From positions 1 to 64,000 of the forward strand of contig NZ_JABAHI010000006.1 of NCBI RefSeq assembly GCF_012584445.1: a DNA stretch of 64,000 bases, written 5' to 3'. Numbering within the stretch: position 1 is the stretch's first letter; each line of letters starts with the position of its first letter. The notes beneath the pieces are model-generated. The model had not been told where the DNA came from. It did not search any database and saw only the letters and a program-made list of their open reading frames with translations. This DNA is from Olsenella sp. KGMB02461 (GTDB lineage Bacteria > Actinomycetota > Coriobacteriia > Coriobacteriales > Atopobiaceae). The position numbers and the translations under genes were made by a program. This document shows, piece by piece, positions 26,108 to 37,927 of this stretch.

Positions 26108-27118
26108 ATGGACGAGCGCTATTGTGGGGAGAGTTTCTCGGCAAATCCAGAAAAACGATTTGACCTTCCATTCACAGGCATCGCATCGTTTATGAAAGCG
26201 CGCATTTGTCCCGCGCTGGATGAGTTATCAAATCTGAAGCCCGATGTAGCCATTTTGGGATTCCCCTACGATCTGGGAACCAGCGCACGCAGCGGGGCGC
26301 GCATGGGGCCTCGGGCGGTGCGCGAGGCCTCGACGGTCTATGCAGACGGATTATGCGGGCTTTACGATCCGGTGCTTGACGCCACTTTCCTGGACAAGGG
26401 ACAAGTGATCGTGGACTGCGGCGATGTGGACGTGAGCCCCAGCGAAAGCGAGCAGAGCTTTGCAAATCTGCAGGAAGCAGTGGGCCGCATTGTGGATGTT
26501 GGCGCCATACCCATGGTGATAGGCGGCGATCATGCCACACCCATTCCCATTCTGCGAGCCCTAGGGCCTGGCGAGGATCTTTGTGTAGTGCAGATCGATG
26601 CCCACCTGGACTGGACGGATAGCTATGGCGGGCTTAAAGAAAGCCATAGCTCGCCTATGCGGCGTGCCTCAGAGCTGCCCTGGGTTGCCTCGATGATCCA
26701 GATTGGACTGAGAGGTTTAGGGAGCTCAGGGCCTCAGGCATTCAAAGACGCCAGGGATTGGGGAAGCATCCTTGTGCCAGCTCCAGAGGTAAGGTCTCAG
26801 GGCGTCGAAGCCGTATGCGCAAAGATTCCCGATGCTCCCCGCTACTATGTCACGGTGGATATCGACGGGTTGGACCCCTCCCTTTGCCCGGGGACGGGAT
26901 CGCCGCAGCCAGGCGGCCTGCTCTATGAGGAAGTACGGGAGATCATCAGGGCTGTGTGCGAAAAAGGGCCTCTGGCAGGCTTCGATGTGTGCGAAGTAGC
27001 ACCGCCTTACGACTGGGCGAACCAGACCTCGCTCTATGCCGCCCAGCTTATGCTAGATGCCATTTGCTTTGCCACTTTTGAGAAGGAAAACAGTTCAAAT
27101 CACTTGACTAAACTATAA
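26108..27118 (+). CDS. Ureohydrolase family protein (agmatinase/arginase/formimidoylglutamase-like)
   Basis: 336 residues. All metal-binding motifs of the Mn-dependent ureohydrolase family are present: GGDHATP, IDAHLDW and VDIDGLDPSLCPGTG followed by PQPGG. Members hydrolyse guanidino or amidino groups (agmatine, arginine, guanidinobutyrate, formiminoglutamate) and release urea or formamide; the substrate is not decidable here. I prefer ATG 26108, with GGAAAGGCAGG upstream, over GTG 26084, which has none. The gene is followed at once by the phased palindrome array and then carAB, so it sits in an arginine/pyrimidine nitrogen context. Confidence 0.88.
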   Translation: MDERYCGESFSANPEKRFDLPFTGIASFMKARICPALDELSNLKPDVAILGFPYDLGTSARSGARMGPRAVREASTVYADGLCGLYDPVLDATFLDKGQVIVDCGDVDVSPSESEQSFANLQEAVGRIVDVGAIPMVIGGDHATPIPILRALGPGEDLCVVQIDAHLDWTDSYGGLKESHSSPMRRASELPWVASMIQIGLRGLGSSGPQAFKDARDWGSILVPAPEVRSQGVEAVCAKIPDAPRYYVTVDIDGLDPSLCPGTGSPQPGGLLYEEVREIIRAVCEKGPLAGFDVCEVAPPYDWANQTSLYAAQLMLDAICFATFEKENSSNHLTKL

Positions 27119-27128
27119 GTACACCCCC

Positions 27129-27393
27129 GTTCTTCTAGACACTCTAAAAGAACAACCAGAGAGAGCAGCTGTTCTCCTAGGCACTCTAAAAGAACAGTTA
27201 TGTGATCCCTCCGTTCTCCTAGGCACTCTAAAAGAACAGTTATGTGATCCCTCCGTTCTTCTAGGCAGCTAAATAGAACCTATTCTGTTCTTTTTAGCTG
27301 CCTAGGAGTCATTGCCGCTTGAAAAGCGTTCTATTTGGAATCTAATAGCCATCACCACTTTGCAAGTTGTTCTCTTAGGTGCCCATCTAGAAC
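27129..27393. repeat. Array of 25-bp imperfect palindromes at 42-bp spacing
   Basis: Four units start at 27129, 27171, 27213 and 27255, exactly 42 bases apart. The consensus is GTTCTYYTAG-N5-CTARRAGAAC, a near-palindrome. The 17-base spacers after units 2 and 3 are identical. A reversed half-matching copy starts at 27287, a weak one at 27328 and a clearer one at 27369, spaced 41 bases. 42 bp is four turns of B-DNA, so units 1-4 face the same side of the helix, as in cooperative operator arrays. It begins 11 bases after the ureohydrolase stop and lies about 445 bases before carA. Spacers are too short and too alike for CRISPR. Confidence 0.75.
27261..27305. other. Long hairpin at the end of the palindrome array
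   Basis: Two 19-base arms (27261-27279 and 27287-27305) pair with one mismatch around a 7-base loop, joining the fourth array unit and the reversed copy. The loop-side arm contains a T-run, so it could end transcription of the ureohydrolase gene or form a cruciform. Confidence 0.55.
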
Positions 27394-27837
27394 ATCGAGA
27401 TTGGCAGCTCAGGAGGCCTCGCCACAGAAGGGGTCTCAAGATTGCCCCCTGTCAGCGAATGAATTCTGTGCCTACGGCGTAATTCCGCCAACTGTTGGGG
27501 AGAACTGCCCATTCAGTCGTGCCATTGTCTATGACCTTGCTGCATCGAGCAGCTCACGTCCACTGTGATAGGAATCTCCGGTGCCACCCGCAGCAACGAT
27601 CTCATCTTAGATATACCACTCAATCCTTCCTCATCTACCTGTGTATATTCCATTGGACTTACTGCGAGCAATGGACGTTATCATCGGTAGTTATATCTAT
27701 ATACATGCATATTTTTACGGCTACGTATCAATATCCCATCTGGCTAAAGTGCCATCAATTAAGGGTCTTAGAATCTCTCCACACAACCGTCTTTTAAAGG
27801 GCTGCGGGACAGCTCCAAAGATAAGGAGATGATTCTT
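27394..27837. other. Upstream region of carAB
   Basis: A gene-free stretch of about 440 bases. It becomes AT-rich toward carA (27690-27760), where the promoter and any leader should lie. I could not identify a PyrR, ArgR or other named regulatory element, and the short open frames are not convincing. Confidence 0.4.
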
Positions 27838-29113
27838 GTGAATCCTTTGGCATGCTCAGAGCCCATGGAACCAGCGTTGTTGGCGCTGGAAAACGGGCAG
27901 GTATTTGAGGGTTTCAGCGCAGGAGCGCCAGGCACCGGCTTTGGCGAAGTGGTCTTCAACACTTCGATGATCGGCTATCAGGAGATCATCACCGATCCTT
28001 CCTATGCAGGCCAGCTGGTGTGCTTCACCTACCCGCAGATTGGCAACTACGGCGTCAACGCACTGGACGGGCAGGCGGCGCATCCCGCTCTTGCAGGCAT
28101 TATCGTGAACGATCTGGTGCGCCAGCCTAGCCACTGGCTTTCGGCCATGGCACTACCTGACTACCTTATGCAAGAGGGCATCGTGGCCATCGAAGGCATC
28201 GACACCCGCGCGCTTACGCTCACCCTTCGCGAAACCGGCGCTCAGCGAGGCGCCATTTCCACCCAAATACTTGATGCTGCCGAGCTCTTGGAGCTGGTGC
28301 GCCAAAGCGCCCCTATTGGCGAGAAGAACCTGGTAGGCGAGGTGTCCTGCTCGGCGCCTTATGAAGTCGAGGCCTCCCCGCTCCCATGGCCCAAGACCGC
28401 GCCCCACGACCTCAAGCGTGTGGTGGCCTACGATTGCGGAGAAAAACGCACCATCTTGACCAGGCTCATAAGTGCTGGCTGCGAGCTCACTGTAGTGCCC
28501 TGGGATACCCCCGCATCTCAGGTGCTCGCCTTAGAGCCTGACGGGGTATTCTTCTCGAACGGCCCGGGAGACCCCCAAAGCGTGCCTCAAGTGGTAGAGG
28601 CAGCCGCAAAGCTTATGGGGCGCGTTCCTGTCTTTGGCATCTGCCTGGGCAATCAGGTGATGTCGCTGGCTGCCGGCGCCTCCATAGAGAAGCTGCTCTA
28701 CGGCCATCATGGCGGCAACGAGCCGGTGATGAACCTGCTTACGGGCCGGTGCGAGGTCACCTCTCAAAACCACAACTACGGCCCGGTGTTTTCCAGCTTT
28801 GGGCCCCTTATCCCGGAGCTTTCTGGGGGCATCCAAGAGCATCAGGACGATTTGCGCTTCTGGGCGCGATGCCACGTGGCGCCAGTGGCGCTCAACCCGC
28901 GATTCGGCCGCGTGCGGCTCACCCATGTGAATCTTAACGACGGCACCTGCGAGGGCATTCAGTTCTTGGACATACCGGCGTTTTCCATGCAGTATCACCC
29001 CGAGGCCGCCCCGGGCCCTCATGACGCCGCCTATGCCTTCAAAGCCTTTAGAGCCTTGATGGACAACGATCCTCACTACCTGAATGCCCATCAAGAGAAG
29101 GCAGGGATGCTCT

Positions 29114-29121
<8 letters not shown>
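27838..29121 (+). CDS. carA: Carbamoyl phosphate synthase, small (glutaminase) subunit
   Basis: 427 residues. It hydrolyses glutamine and channels ammonia to CarB for carbamoyl phosphate, the precursor of pyrimidines and arginine. The N-terminal CPSase_sm domain has [17 protein letters not shown]. The class I amidotransferase domain has nucleophile Cys in FGICLGNQ and His/Glu in [15 protein letters not shown] 27838 is nine bases from AAGGAG; the ATG at 27829 directly abuts that site and is less likely. It overlaps carB by eight bases. Confidence 0.95.
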
Positions 29122-32344
<3,223 letters not shown>

Positions 32345-32455
32345 GGATTGCCGAGAAACTCCTGCCACCAGGGATTGGGACTTTTGCAGGATCTGAGGGA
32401 AGGTGCTGATAGGAAGACACTCTCTTCAAACAACTCAACGTTGGCGAATGATAAA

Positions 32456-32488
32456 GAAGGGCCCGATTGCACAACAGCCGGGCCCTTC
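32456..32488. terminator. Terminator between carB and the toxin gene
   Basis: GAAGGGCCCG and CGGGCCCTTC form a 10-bp stem with a 13-base loop. It lies 16 bases past the minus-strand toxin stop, with TTTAT following on that strand. It may also stop carAB transcription from the other side. Confidence 0.75.
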
Positions 32489-32504
32489 CCCATAAACGTA
32501 CTAA

Positions 32505-32783
32505 CTACGGCAGGTTTTTATATACATCGCGCCTATGGGCGATTCGAATAACCTCGATAATCAGGATCTCATCCTGAAGCTGCCCTAGGATTCGATAACG
32601 CCCCACACGCCATCGCCACGCGCCCTTACGCCCTTTGATCTTCTTTGCGTTTTCTAAAGCACAAGGGTTCTCACAGTTATTCAAATTTCGATCTATCCAA
32701 GCGCTAATTCGCTTTCGCTGGTCTATGGGCAATCCCTGGAGCTCTTTGAGGGCACCTTTTGAAATCTCAACCTGCCAGCTCAT
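32505..32783 (-). CDS. RelE/ParE family toxin
   Basis: 92 residues, basic. The RelE fold pattern is visible: an N-terminal strand and helix (VEISKGALKELQGLP), a helix with DRNLNN, then the beta-sheet GAWRWRVGRYRILGQLQ and IIEVIRIAHRRDVYK with conserved Arg and His near the C-terminus. RelE-type toxins cleave mRNA on the ribosome. It overlaps the upstream antitoxin gene by four bases (ATGA), so both are made together. Confidence 0.88.
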   Translation of the reverse strand: MSWQVEISKGALKELQGLPIDQRKRISAWIDRNLNNCENPCALENAKKIKGRKGAWRWRVGRYRILGQLQDEILIIEVIRIAHRRDVYKNLP

Positions 32784-33007
32784 TCTGTCGCCAATAATGT
32801 CTTACGAGCCTCATCCCAAGAAACATACTCACCGGTATCGTGAGCGCAAAACTCGTCAAACGCTAACTGGTCTTCATAATCTTCAGCAGCCTCAAGAGCA
32901 GCCTCGCGAACCGTCTCTGAAAAAGTCTTTCCTAAAAACGTCGCATAGGACTGGATAACCGATCGCTCATCATCGCTAAAGCGGATGGTTGAAGAGGTCA
33001 TAGCCAT
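32780..33007 (-). CDS. RelB-like antitoxin (ribbon-helix-helix)
   Basis: 75 residues, acidic. The N-terminal STIRFSDDERSVIQSYA is a ribbon-helix-helix DNA-binding pattern; the C-terminal half (YEDQLAFDEFCAHDTGEYVSW) should wrap the toxin. The start is ATG 33007 behind AAGGAGC, not the longer frame. Its promoter carries a palindrome that the antitoxin or the complex likely binds. Confidence 0.86.
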   Translation of the reverse strand: MAMTSSTIRFSDDERSVIQSYATFLGKTFSETVREAALEAAEDYEDQLAFDEFCAHDTGEYVSWDEARKTLLATE

Positions 33008-33021
33008 AAGTGCTCCTTGAA

Positions 33022-33069
33022 CGCAATGCAATGTATTGCGATTATATGACGGTGTCAGCTAAATCTCAA
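33022..33069 (-). promoter_or_regulatory. Promoter and operator of the toxin-antitoxin operon
   Basis: On the minus strand TTGAGA (33069-33064) and TATAAT (33046-33041) are separated by exactly 17 bases. Just downstream lies the palindrome CGCAATGCAATGTATTGCG (33022-33040), covering the expected transcription start and ending 14 bases before the antitoxin ATG. This is the usual autorepression layout. Confidence 0.75.
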
Positions 33070-33148
33070 TAAGGATCTAGAGGCACAAGATTCACAAGGA
33101 TATATATTATCTTCTGTACTAATAGTTTTTGAGAACGACATTGGGAAA

Positions 33149-33175
33149 GGCGGTTAGAGATAATCTCCAACCGCC
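33149..33175. terminator. Terminator downstream of the ECF component gene
   Basis: GGCGGTT-A-GAGA and TCTC-C-AACCGCC pair around TAA, with one A-C mismatch. On the minus strand TTTCCC follows; it lies 36 bases beyond the stop at 33212. Confidence 0.6.
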
Positions 33176-33211
33176 CCTTCTTTATCCCAGAAAGTGCTCT
33201 ACATTCAATGG

Positions 33212-33793
33212 CTAGGCGTCCAATAGGCCCTCTTCACCTTGCTGGGCCGCCTTGCGGTCAAGCATCATAATGATTAGAGGAGTGAGTGCCCATTGGCACA
33301 CCAGGCCAGGAAGTCCTGCCAATGTAGTGCTCCAGAGGATAGCCAGTGCTGCACCCGGGAGCATGGCACTCAAGGCACAAAGAGCAAAAGTTCGAACTAG
33401 ACGGCCAACGATCTGAGCAGCAATCACCTTGAGGAGCACGGGACACTTAGCGCTGCGCACCAGACCGGCTACGAGGCCATAGGCGCCCAGCTCAAGCACC
33501 ATAAAGGGAAGCATGGGGATTCCAGGCATGCCCGAGAGCGCAAAGGAAACCAGAGGGCTCAATAGGCCGGCTGCGCAACCTGCCCAGGGACCCGCCAATA
33601 GTCCCACCACCAAAATAGGCAGATGCATGGGCAGAAGCATCTCGCCCAAACCAGTACCTACGCCCATCATCGCCCCGGCCCAGTGAACGATCTGAGGAAG
33701 CACCACGGCACTGGCTACCGCCAATGCTCCAGCTGCTGCCTGTACACGGATCTTTGGCAGTGGACGTTCTAGTACAGAAATCGCTGCGTTCAT
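33212..33793 (-). CDS. ECF transporter S component-like membrane protein
   Basis: 193 residues with about six hydrophobic helices. The run MHLPILVVGLLAGPWAGCAAG, followed by PLVSFALSGMP and a Glu-Leu-Gly-Ala-Tyr-Gly motif, fits substrate-binding (S) components of energy-coupling-factor vitamin transporters. No ATPase or T component is adjacent, so it would share an ECF module encoded elsewhere. The vitamin or metal is unknown. The start is ATG 33793 with GAAAGG upstream; the longer frame lacks support. Confidence 0.75.
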   Translation of the reverse strand: MNAAISVLERPLPKIRVQAAAGALAVASAVVLPQIVHWAGAMMGVGTGLGEMLLPMHLPILVVGLLAGPWAGCAAGLLSPLVSFALSGMPGIPMLPFMVLELGAYGLVAGLVRSAKCPVLLKVIAAQIVGRLVRTFALCALSAMLPGAALAILWSTTLAGLPGLVCQWALTPLIIMMLDRKAAQQGEEGLLDA

Positions 33794-33881
33794 AGATTTA
33801 CCTTTCGACAGTCCAAGAAGCCCGGGGCATGGGGGGTTGGGGCTTCTCGGCAGGAATGGGTCTTTTGAAACCGTTAAAACT

Positions 33882-34769
33882 TTAAAACTCCACCTCGACC
33901 AGCTCATAGTCTTTGGAGCCGTAGCCAAGGCGCGCCGCGTCGTCGATGGTCTTGGTGCCATGGCGGGAGTCGATGCGCTCCAAAAGATGGTCGCGGCCAG
34001 GATCGGCGGAGTTCTTCACCGCATCGATGCACGCCTGGTCGATGGCTACGGGATCCAGCGAGGCAAAGACGCCGATGTCGCCCATGCAGGGGTCCTCGGC
34101 CTTGGCGCAGCAGTCGCAGTCTACCGAGAGGTTGCAGGCAACATTGACATAGGCCAAGTGGTTTCCAAAGTGATTCACCACGGTCTCGGCGGCTTCTGCC
34201 ATGCCCTCAAGAAAATCGTCTTGGTCTGCCACGTGGTCCCAGAACGTGTATTGATCGAGGCTCTCCCCTGCCGAGTGAATGTTCACTTTGCCGGCGGTGG
34301 AGGCGCAGCCAATGGAAAGCTGCTTGAGTGCTCCGCCATAGCCGCCCATGGGATGGCCCTTGAAGTGAGAGAACACCAGCATGGACGCATAGTTGGCCAT
34401 ATGCTCGCCCATGTAGTTCTTCTTGAGGATGCGGCCGTTCTCGATGGGCAGCACCAGGTCGTTGCCGTCAGCATCCATGATGTCCACGGCAAAGTGCTCG
34501 GACCAGCCGTGCTCTGCCATGAGCCTCTCGTGCTTGGCTGTAGTGTTGCGGGCACCGTTATAGGCGGTATTGCATTCGACGATAGTGCCGTCCACCTCAT
34601 GTACCAGAGGGGCCACATACTCAGGACGCAGATAGTTTTGGTTGCCCTCCTCGCCGGAGTGAATCTTTACTGCCACCTTGCCAGGCAGATCTGCCTCCAG
34701 CTTTTTGTAAAGCGCCAAGATAGTTTCTGGTGTGATAGTTTTTGTGAAGTACACCACCGGTTTGTCCAT
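33882..34769 (-). CDS. DUF362 domain protein
   Basis: 295 residues. The DUF362 pattern is clear: VAVKIHSGEEGNQNYLRP, VECNTAYNGAR, and FSHFKGHPMGGYGGALKQLSIG. Cys residues in VDCDCCAKAEDPCMGDIG near residue 215 resemble a metal or iron-sulfur site. DUF362 proteins are common in anaerobes and often fused to ferredoxin domains; biochemical function is not established. It is a single gene with 231 gene-free bases upstream. Confidence 0.85.
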   Translation of the reverse strand: MDKPVVYFTKTITPETILALYKKLEADLPGKVAVKIHSGEEGNQNYLRPEYVAPLVHEVDGTIVECNTAYNGARNTTAKHERLMAEHGWSEHFAVDIMDADGNDLVLPIENGRILKKNYMGEHMANYASMLVFSHFKGHPMGGYGGALKQLSIGCASTAGKVNIHSAGESLDQYTFWDHVADQDDFLEGMAEAAETVVNHFGNHLAYVNVACNLSVDCDCCAKAEDPCMGDIGVFASLDPVAIDQACIDAVKNSADPGRDHLLERIDSRHGTKTIDDAARLGYGSKDYELVEVEF

Positions 34770-34915
34770 GAGCCACGCTCCTTAGATTGCATTGCGCACT
34801 AACTGAATATCTACTGAAATAAATAATAAGGGATATTTAGGGTCACGACTCGCTGGTCCCCAAATTATTGAGGCATTGCACTGCACACAGCCGTGGTGCT
34901 GGCAATGGCTTGGAT

Positions 34916-34936
34916 CATTGCGTGTTATTCGCAATG
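34916..34936. other. Inverted repeat in the DUF362 upstream region
   Basis: CATTGCG-TGTTATT-CGCAATG has 7-base perfect arms. The half-site resembles the CGCAAT half-site of the toxin-antitoxin operator about 1.9 kb away; whether they are related is unknown. Confidence 0.35.
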
Positions 34937-35001
34937 AACACATTCAAGTTCGCTACAGCGCATAAGCAAACTGCTCTTGAGCAGCGTCTGCAATCCAGTC
35001 C

Positions 35002-35525
35002 TTACAGCTTGATCCTATAACGCCTCATCAATTTGCCGTCCTCCTCAAACGCCCCCATAAGGACTCCCCCATTACGTACGATGGTTTTGACCGAAGCGGC
35101 ATTGTTCGCCCGGCAAACCATCATGACTTCAGAAAAGCCGCGCTTCCGGTATTCCTCAAGAGCAAGCCCTATCATGGCCGTTCCATAACCTTTTTCGCGA
35201 TCAGCCGGGCGCACGCCGTTGCCAATGTGGCCGCATCCTTCGAGAGATATGCTCGGCAAGGGGAACCGCAGCTGGACAGCTCCTACCAAGCGGTTTCTAT
35301 CCATATCCATACAGAACCTTGTATGGCTTCCGCACGGCCTCGAACCGGATCGGCTTCCTCATCTAAATTCTTTTTATATTGGTCGAAATCCTCCAGAGAG
35401 CATTTCCACAGCACACGCGGTGATGGATCGCCATGCGCCTGCGAAATCTCGGCCCCCCACTCATCAAGCATGTCTTGGAGTGCGTCTTTGTGGGCTTCCT
35501 CCAAAGCAATGAGCTTCAAGTTCAT
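35002..35525 (-). pseudogene. GNAT acetyltransferase split by a frameshift
   Basis: The first part (start 35525, MNLKLIALEEAHKDAL) matches the N-terminal third of a GNAT acetyltransferase and runs into a stop at 35283. The second part is in the next frame from about 35310: RLVGAVQLRF, HIGNGVRPADREKGYGTAM (the acetyl-CoA-binding Arg/Gly loop) and RNGGVLMG to the stop at 35002. Joined, they would form a normal enzyme of about 170 residues. The shift falls in the short repeat TGGATATGGATA, suggesting slippage. It could be a true pseudogene, a sequencing error or, less likely, programmed frameshifting. Confidence 0.75.
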
Positions 35526-35646
35526 GATTCTCCCATCAGCCGCCGATCACGTCACGAACCGTGATACATGACAACCAACCTGAGACTGCCTGGCAGCGCC
35601 GTATCGTCCCCATGAAACGCGACATCCTTGCTCGCCGCCGCCTCCT

Positions 35647-36333
35647 TCATTCCACGATGAGGCCAAGCTGACGAGCAAACAATGCCGCCTGATAGACATC
35701 CATCTTTGAGCCAAACAGTTCATCAAGCCCAGGAGAGACGACAAGACCCTCGATTTGCGACGTTGTAAAATCGATGCCAGTAAATTTAACGTGCACGCAC
35801 TCTGCTGCGATAAGCTTGCATTCATTAATGGATACTAACTTGAAATCACCCTCACTCAGAGTAGCCTCTGAGAGATTGGTTTCTCGCAGGAGCACATTGC
35901 GCCAACGCGCCTGGTAAAAAGATGCGAGACTGCAATCCGTCCTCTGTATGGTCACTTCTCTCAGCAAGCCACGGACAAACGATGCACCCAGGCACTTCGA
36001 GGCCTCAATGACACATCGCTCGAACACAGCCCTCTCAAACGACCCGTTGGAAAAGTCGCAGTTTTTGAACCGCACGTCCTTGAAGTAGGCTCCGGTAAAG
36101 TCGCACTTCCTGAAGCTGCAGCAGGAAACCGCCGAATTCGCGACTTCAATCCCAGAGAAATCCTCCTCTTCGAATGTCGCTCCTTCTAAAGCCGCTCCTA
36201 CCAACGGCTCTTCACGAGCCCCAAAAAGATCGTAGGGGCGACAGGGCACTGCAGCCCTCACTCGCGGCGCCATGGGATCGCGCTTCGCTTTGCCCTTCTC
36301 AAACGCCTCTTGCGCGAGTCGCTGTCTAAACAT
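35647..36333 (-). CDS. Pentapeptide-repeat protein
   Basis: 228 residues. Between about residues 45 and 190 the sequence follows the five-residue repeat A(D/N)(L/F)xx: ALEGATFEEEDFSG, CSFRKCDFTGAYFKDVRF, KNCDFSNGSFERAVFERC and more. This forms a right-handed quadrilateral beta-helix. Some members mimic DNA and protect gyrase, but many have unknown roles, and no resistance assignment is possible. It has no signal peptide, so it is cytoplasmic. Confidence 0.86.
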   Translation of the reverse strand: MFRQRLAQEAFEKGKAKRDPMAPRVRAAVPCRPYDLFGAREEPLVGAALEGATFEEEDFSGIEVANSAVSCCSFRKCDFTGAYFKDVRFKNCDFSNGSFERAVFERCVIEASKCLGASFVRGLLREVTIQRTDCSLASFYQARWRNVLLRETNLSEATLSEGDFKLVSINECKLIAAECVHVKFTGIDFTTSQIEGLVVSPGLDELFGSKMDVYQAALFARQLGLIVE

Positions 36334-36589
36334 GGCCCTCCCTCTCGCTCAGATCCCCCAATATGCCATGGATCACCAAGCAGCTCAACCGGTCAGTGCG
36401 AGAGAAGACCCATCTTGAAGGGCCCCTACCGAGAAAGGCTGCCCCCAAAGATCGCGCCCAAAACTGTCATGGTAGACCTGCGTAGCAAGGCACTGTAATT
36501 ACTTATCATCAGCCAATGCCTCACCTTGTCGGACATTTCACATAACGCATGCGATCGGTCACGGGCGTCCAATGTGAAGCCAGCTTGCT

Positions 36590-36630
36590 CGAGGAAAGAA
36601 AAAGCTCGGAGCCACCTGTGGCTCCGAGCT
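36590..36630 (-). terminator. Terminator of the initiator tRNA gene
   Basis: AGCTCGGAGCCAC and GTGGCTCCGAGCT form a perfect 13-bp stem (36603-36630). On the minus strand it is followed by a T-rich run (TTTTTCTTTCC). It begins 8 bases after the tRNA 3' end. Confidence 0.85.
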
Positions 36631-36637
36631 GAACTTT

Positions 36638-36714
<77 letters not shown>

Positions 36715-36869
36715 CTATTTGGGTGCGCTTCTGCGCAAGTAAAGAGATTACGCTGCCAGCGCCCTTTTGTCAAAGAGAACCTCCCGCTGTGAAGCCATCT
36801 CCACATGAATGGAATTGAACCAAACACGGAGGCAGCCTTTCTCGGCAAGGAAAAGAAAGCCTATGCGCG

Positions 36870-37577
36870 CTATTCTGCCCCCAAGACCTTGGGCACTGAG
36901 CCAAAGCCCACGCCGGCGCGATCCATGCCCAAATCAATGAGCTCGAAGAAGCGCTCTCGACTGCGAATGCAGCCAGATCCCTTGACTTTGATCTTGCCAT
37001 CGGCGGCCTTGAGCATGAGGGAGACCACCTCAGGTGTGGCACCCTTTTGGGGGCCTCCGGTGTAGAAGCCCGTGGATGACTTCACATAGTCTGCGCCGGC
37101 CTCGATAGCACACTCAACGCCTAAGGCGATCTGCTCGGGGGCAAGGGCGTCTGTCTCAAGGATGACCTTGAGGATGGCTCCGTTATCATGGGCTACCGCA
37201 CATACCGCCTGAATGTCGTCTATCACATAAGCTTTGTCGCCCGCGCGGAGCATGCCGTAGTTTGCCACCATGTCCATGTCAGAGGGCTTGACGCTCTCGA
37301 AGACCTCCACTGCTTGGGCCACTTTGGACGCAGTGGAGCTCTGGCCAAAGGGGAAGTCGCAGGTGGCATCGATGCCCGTTTGAGTGCCCTCCACCATGGA
37401 AGCCAGCAGCTCGAGATAGCAGGGGTTCACACAAATGGTGTTCACCCCCAAATCAATGCCCTGTTGGGCGTACTTTTTGACGTCTTCCTCTGTGAACTCG
37501 GGTTTCAAGATGGCGGAGTCGATATAACGGGCCAGCTGGGCTTGCGTCATATCTTTGGCAGGCACAGGAGGTTTCAT
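36870..37577 (-). CDS. deoC: Deoxyribose-phosphate aldolase
   Basis: 235 residues. It cleaves 2-deoxyribose 5-phosphate to glyceraldehyde 3-phosphate and acetaldehyde, salvaging carbon from deoxynucleosides. The Schiff-base Lys is in DYVKSSTGF and the second active-site Lys in KVKGSGCIRS; ILKVILETD is also conserved. The start is ATG 37577 with GGGAGC upstream; the ORF extension upstream overlaps no known domain. The gene stands alone, without other deo genes nearby. Confidence 0.95.
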   Translation of the reverse strand: MKPPVPAKDMTQAQLARYIDSAILKPEFTEEDVKKYAQQGIDLGVNTICVNPCYLELLASMVEGTQTGIDATCDFPFGQSSTASKVAQAVEVFESVKPSDMDMVANYGMLRAGDKAYVIDDIQAVCAVAHDNGAILKVILETDALAPEQIALGVECAIEAGADYVKSSTGFYTGGPQKGATPEVVSLMLKAADGKIKVKGSGCIRSRERFFELIDLGMDRAGVGFGSVPKVLGAE

Positions 37578-37609
37578 GGGCAGCTCCCTAAGCAAGTGGA
37601 TTGGCCAAC

Positions 37610-37927
37610 TTAGCCCATTGTATCCGGAGTCCAAAAGCCAAAACGGGCATCTTCTTCGCACACCGACTGGACGAGCTCCTCATAGCCGGTGAGCGCGTCA
37701 AACGGGGCAAACTGCTTTGCGCGGTCTGGCAGAGGGGCACAGCTTCGCGGCCCGTCGCGCGATTGACGAGCCAGAATGTCTTCCAGGATTTGACGGCGAT
37801 GGCAGCGTTCCTGCTCTGAGGGAGCCGCATCTAGAAGAGCCTGGATTTCTTCCGGTGACAAAAGGGATGCCTGTTGGTGATGGAAGGCCTTCTCGGCAGG
37901 TGTAGAGAAAGGCGCATCTCTACTCAT
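37610..37927 (-). CDS. YolD-like small protein downstream of the Y-family polymerase
   Basis: 105 residues. The motif PLPDRAKQFAPFDALTGYEEL is typical of short proteins encoded with Y-family polymerases (YolD-like). It overlaps the polymerase gene by eight bases, so it is probably co-translated and SOS-induced. The role in translesion synthesis is inferred from this association. Confidence 0.7.
   Translation of the reverse strand: MSRDAPFSTPAEKAFHHQQASLLSPEEIQALLDAAPSEQERCHRRQILEDILARQSRDGPRSCAPLPDRAKQFAPFDALTGYEELVQSVCEEDARFGFWTPDTMG

Noticed and set aside
27129-27279. CRISPR array
   Set aside because: Regular 42-base period, but repeats are 25 bases, spacers only 17, two spacers are identical, and no cas gene is near.
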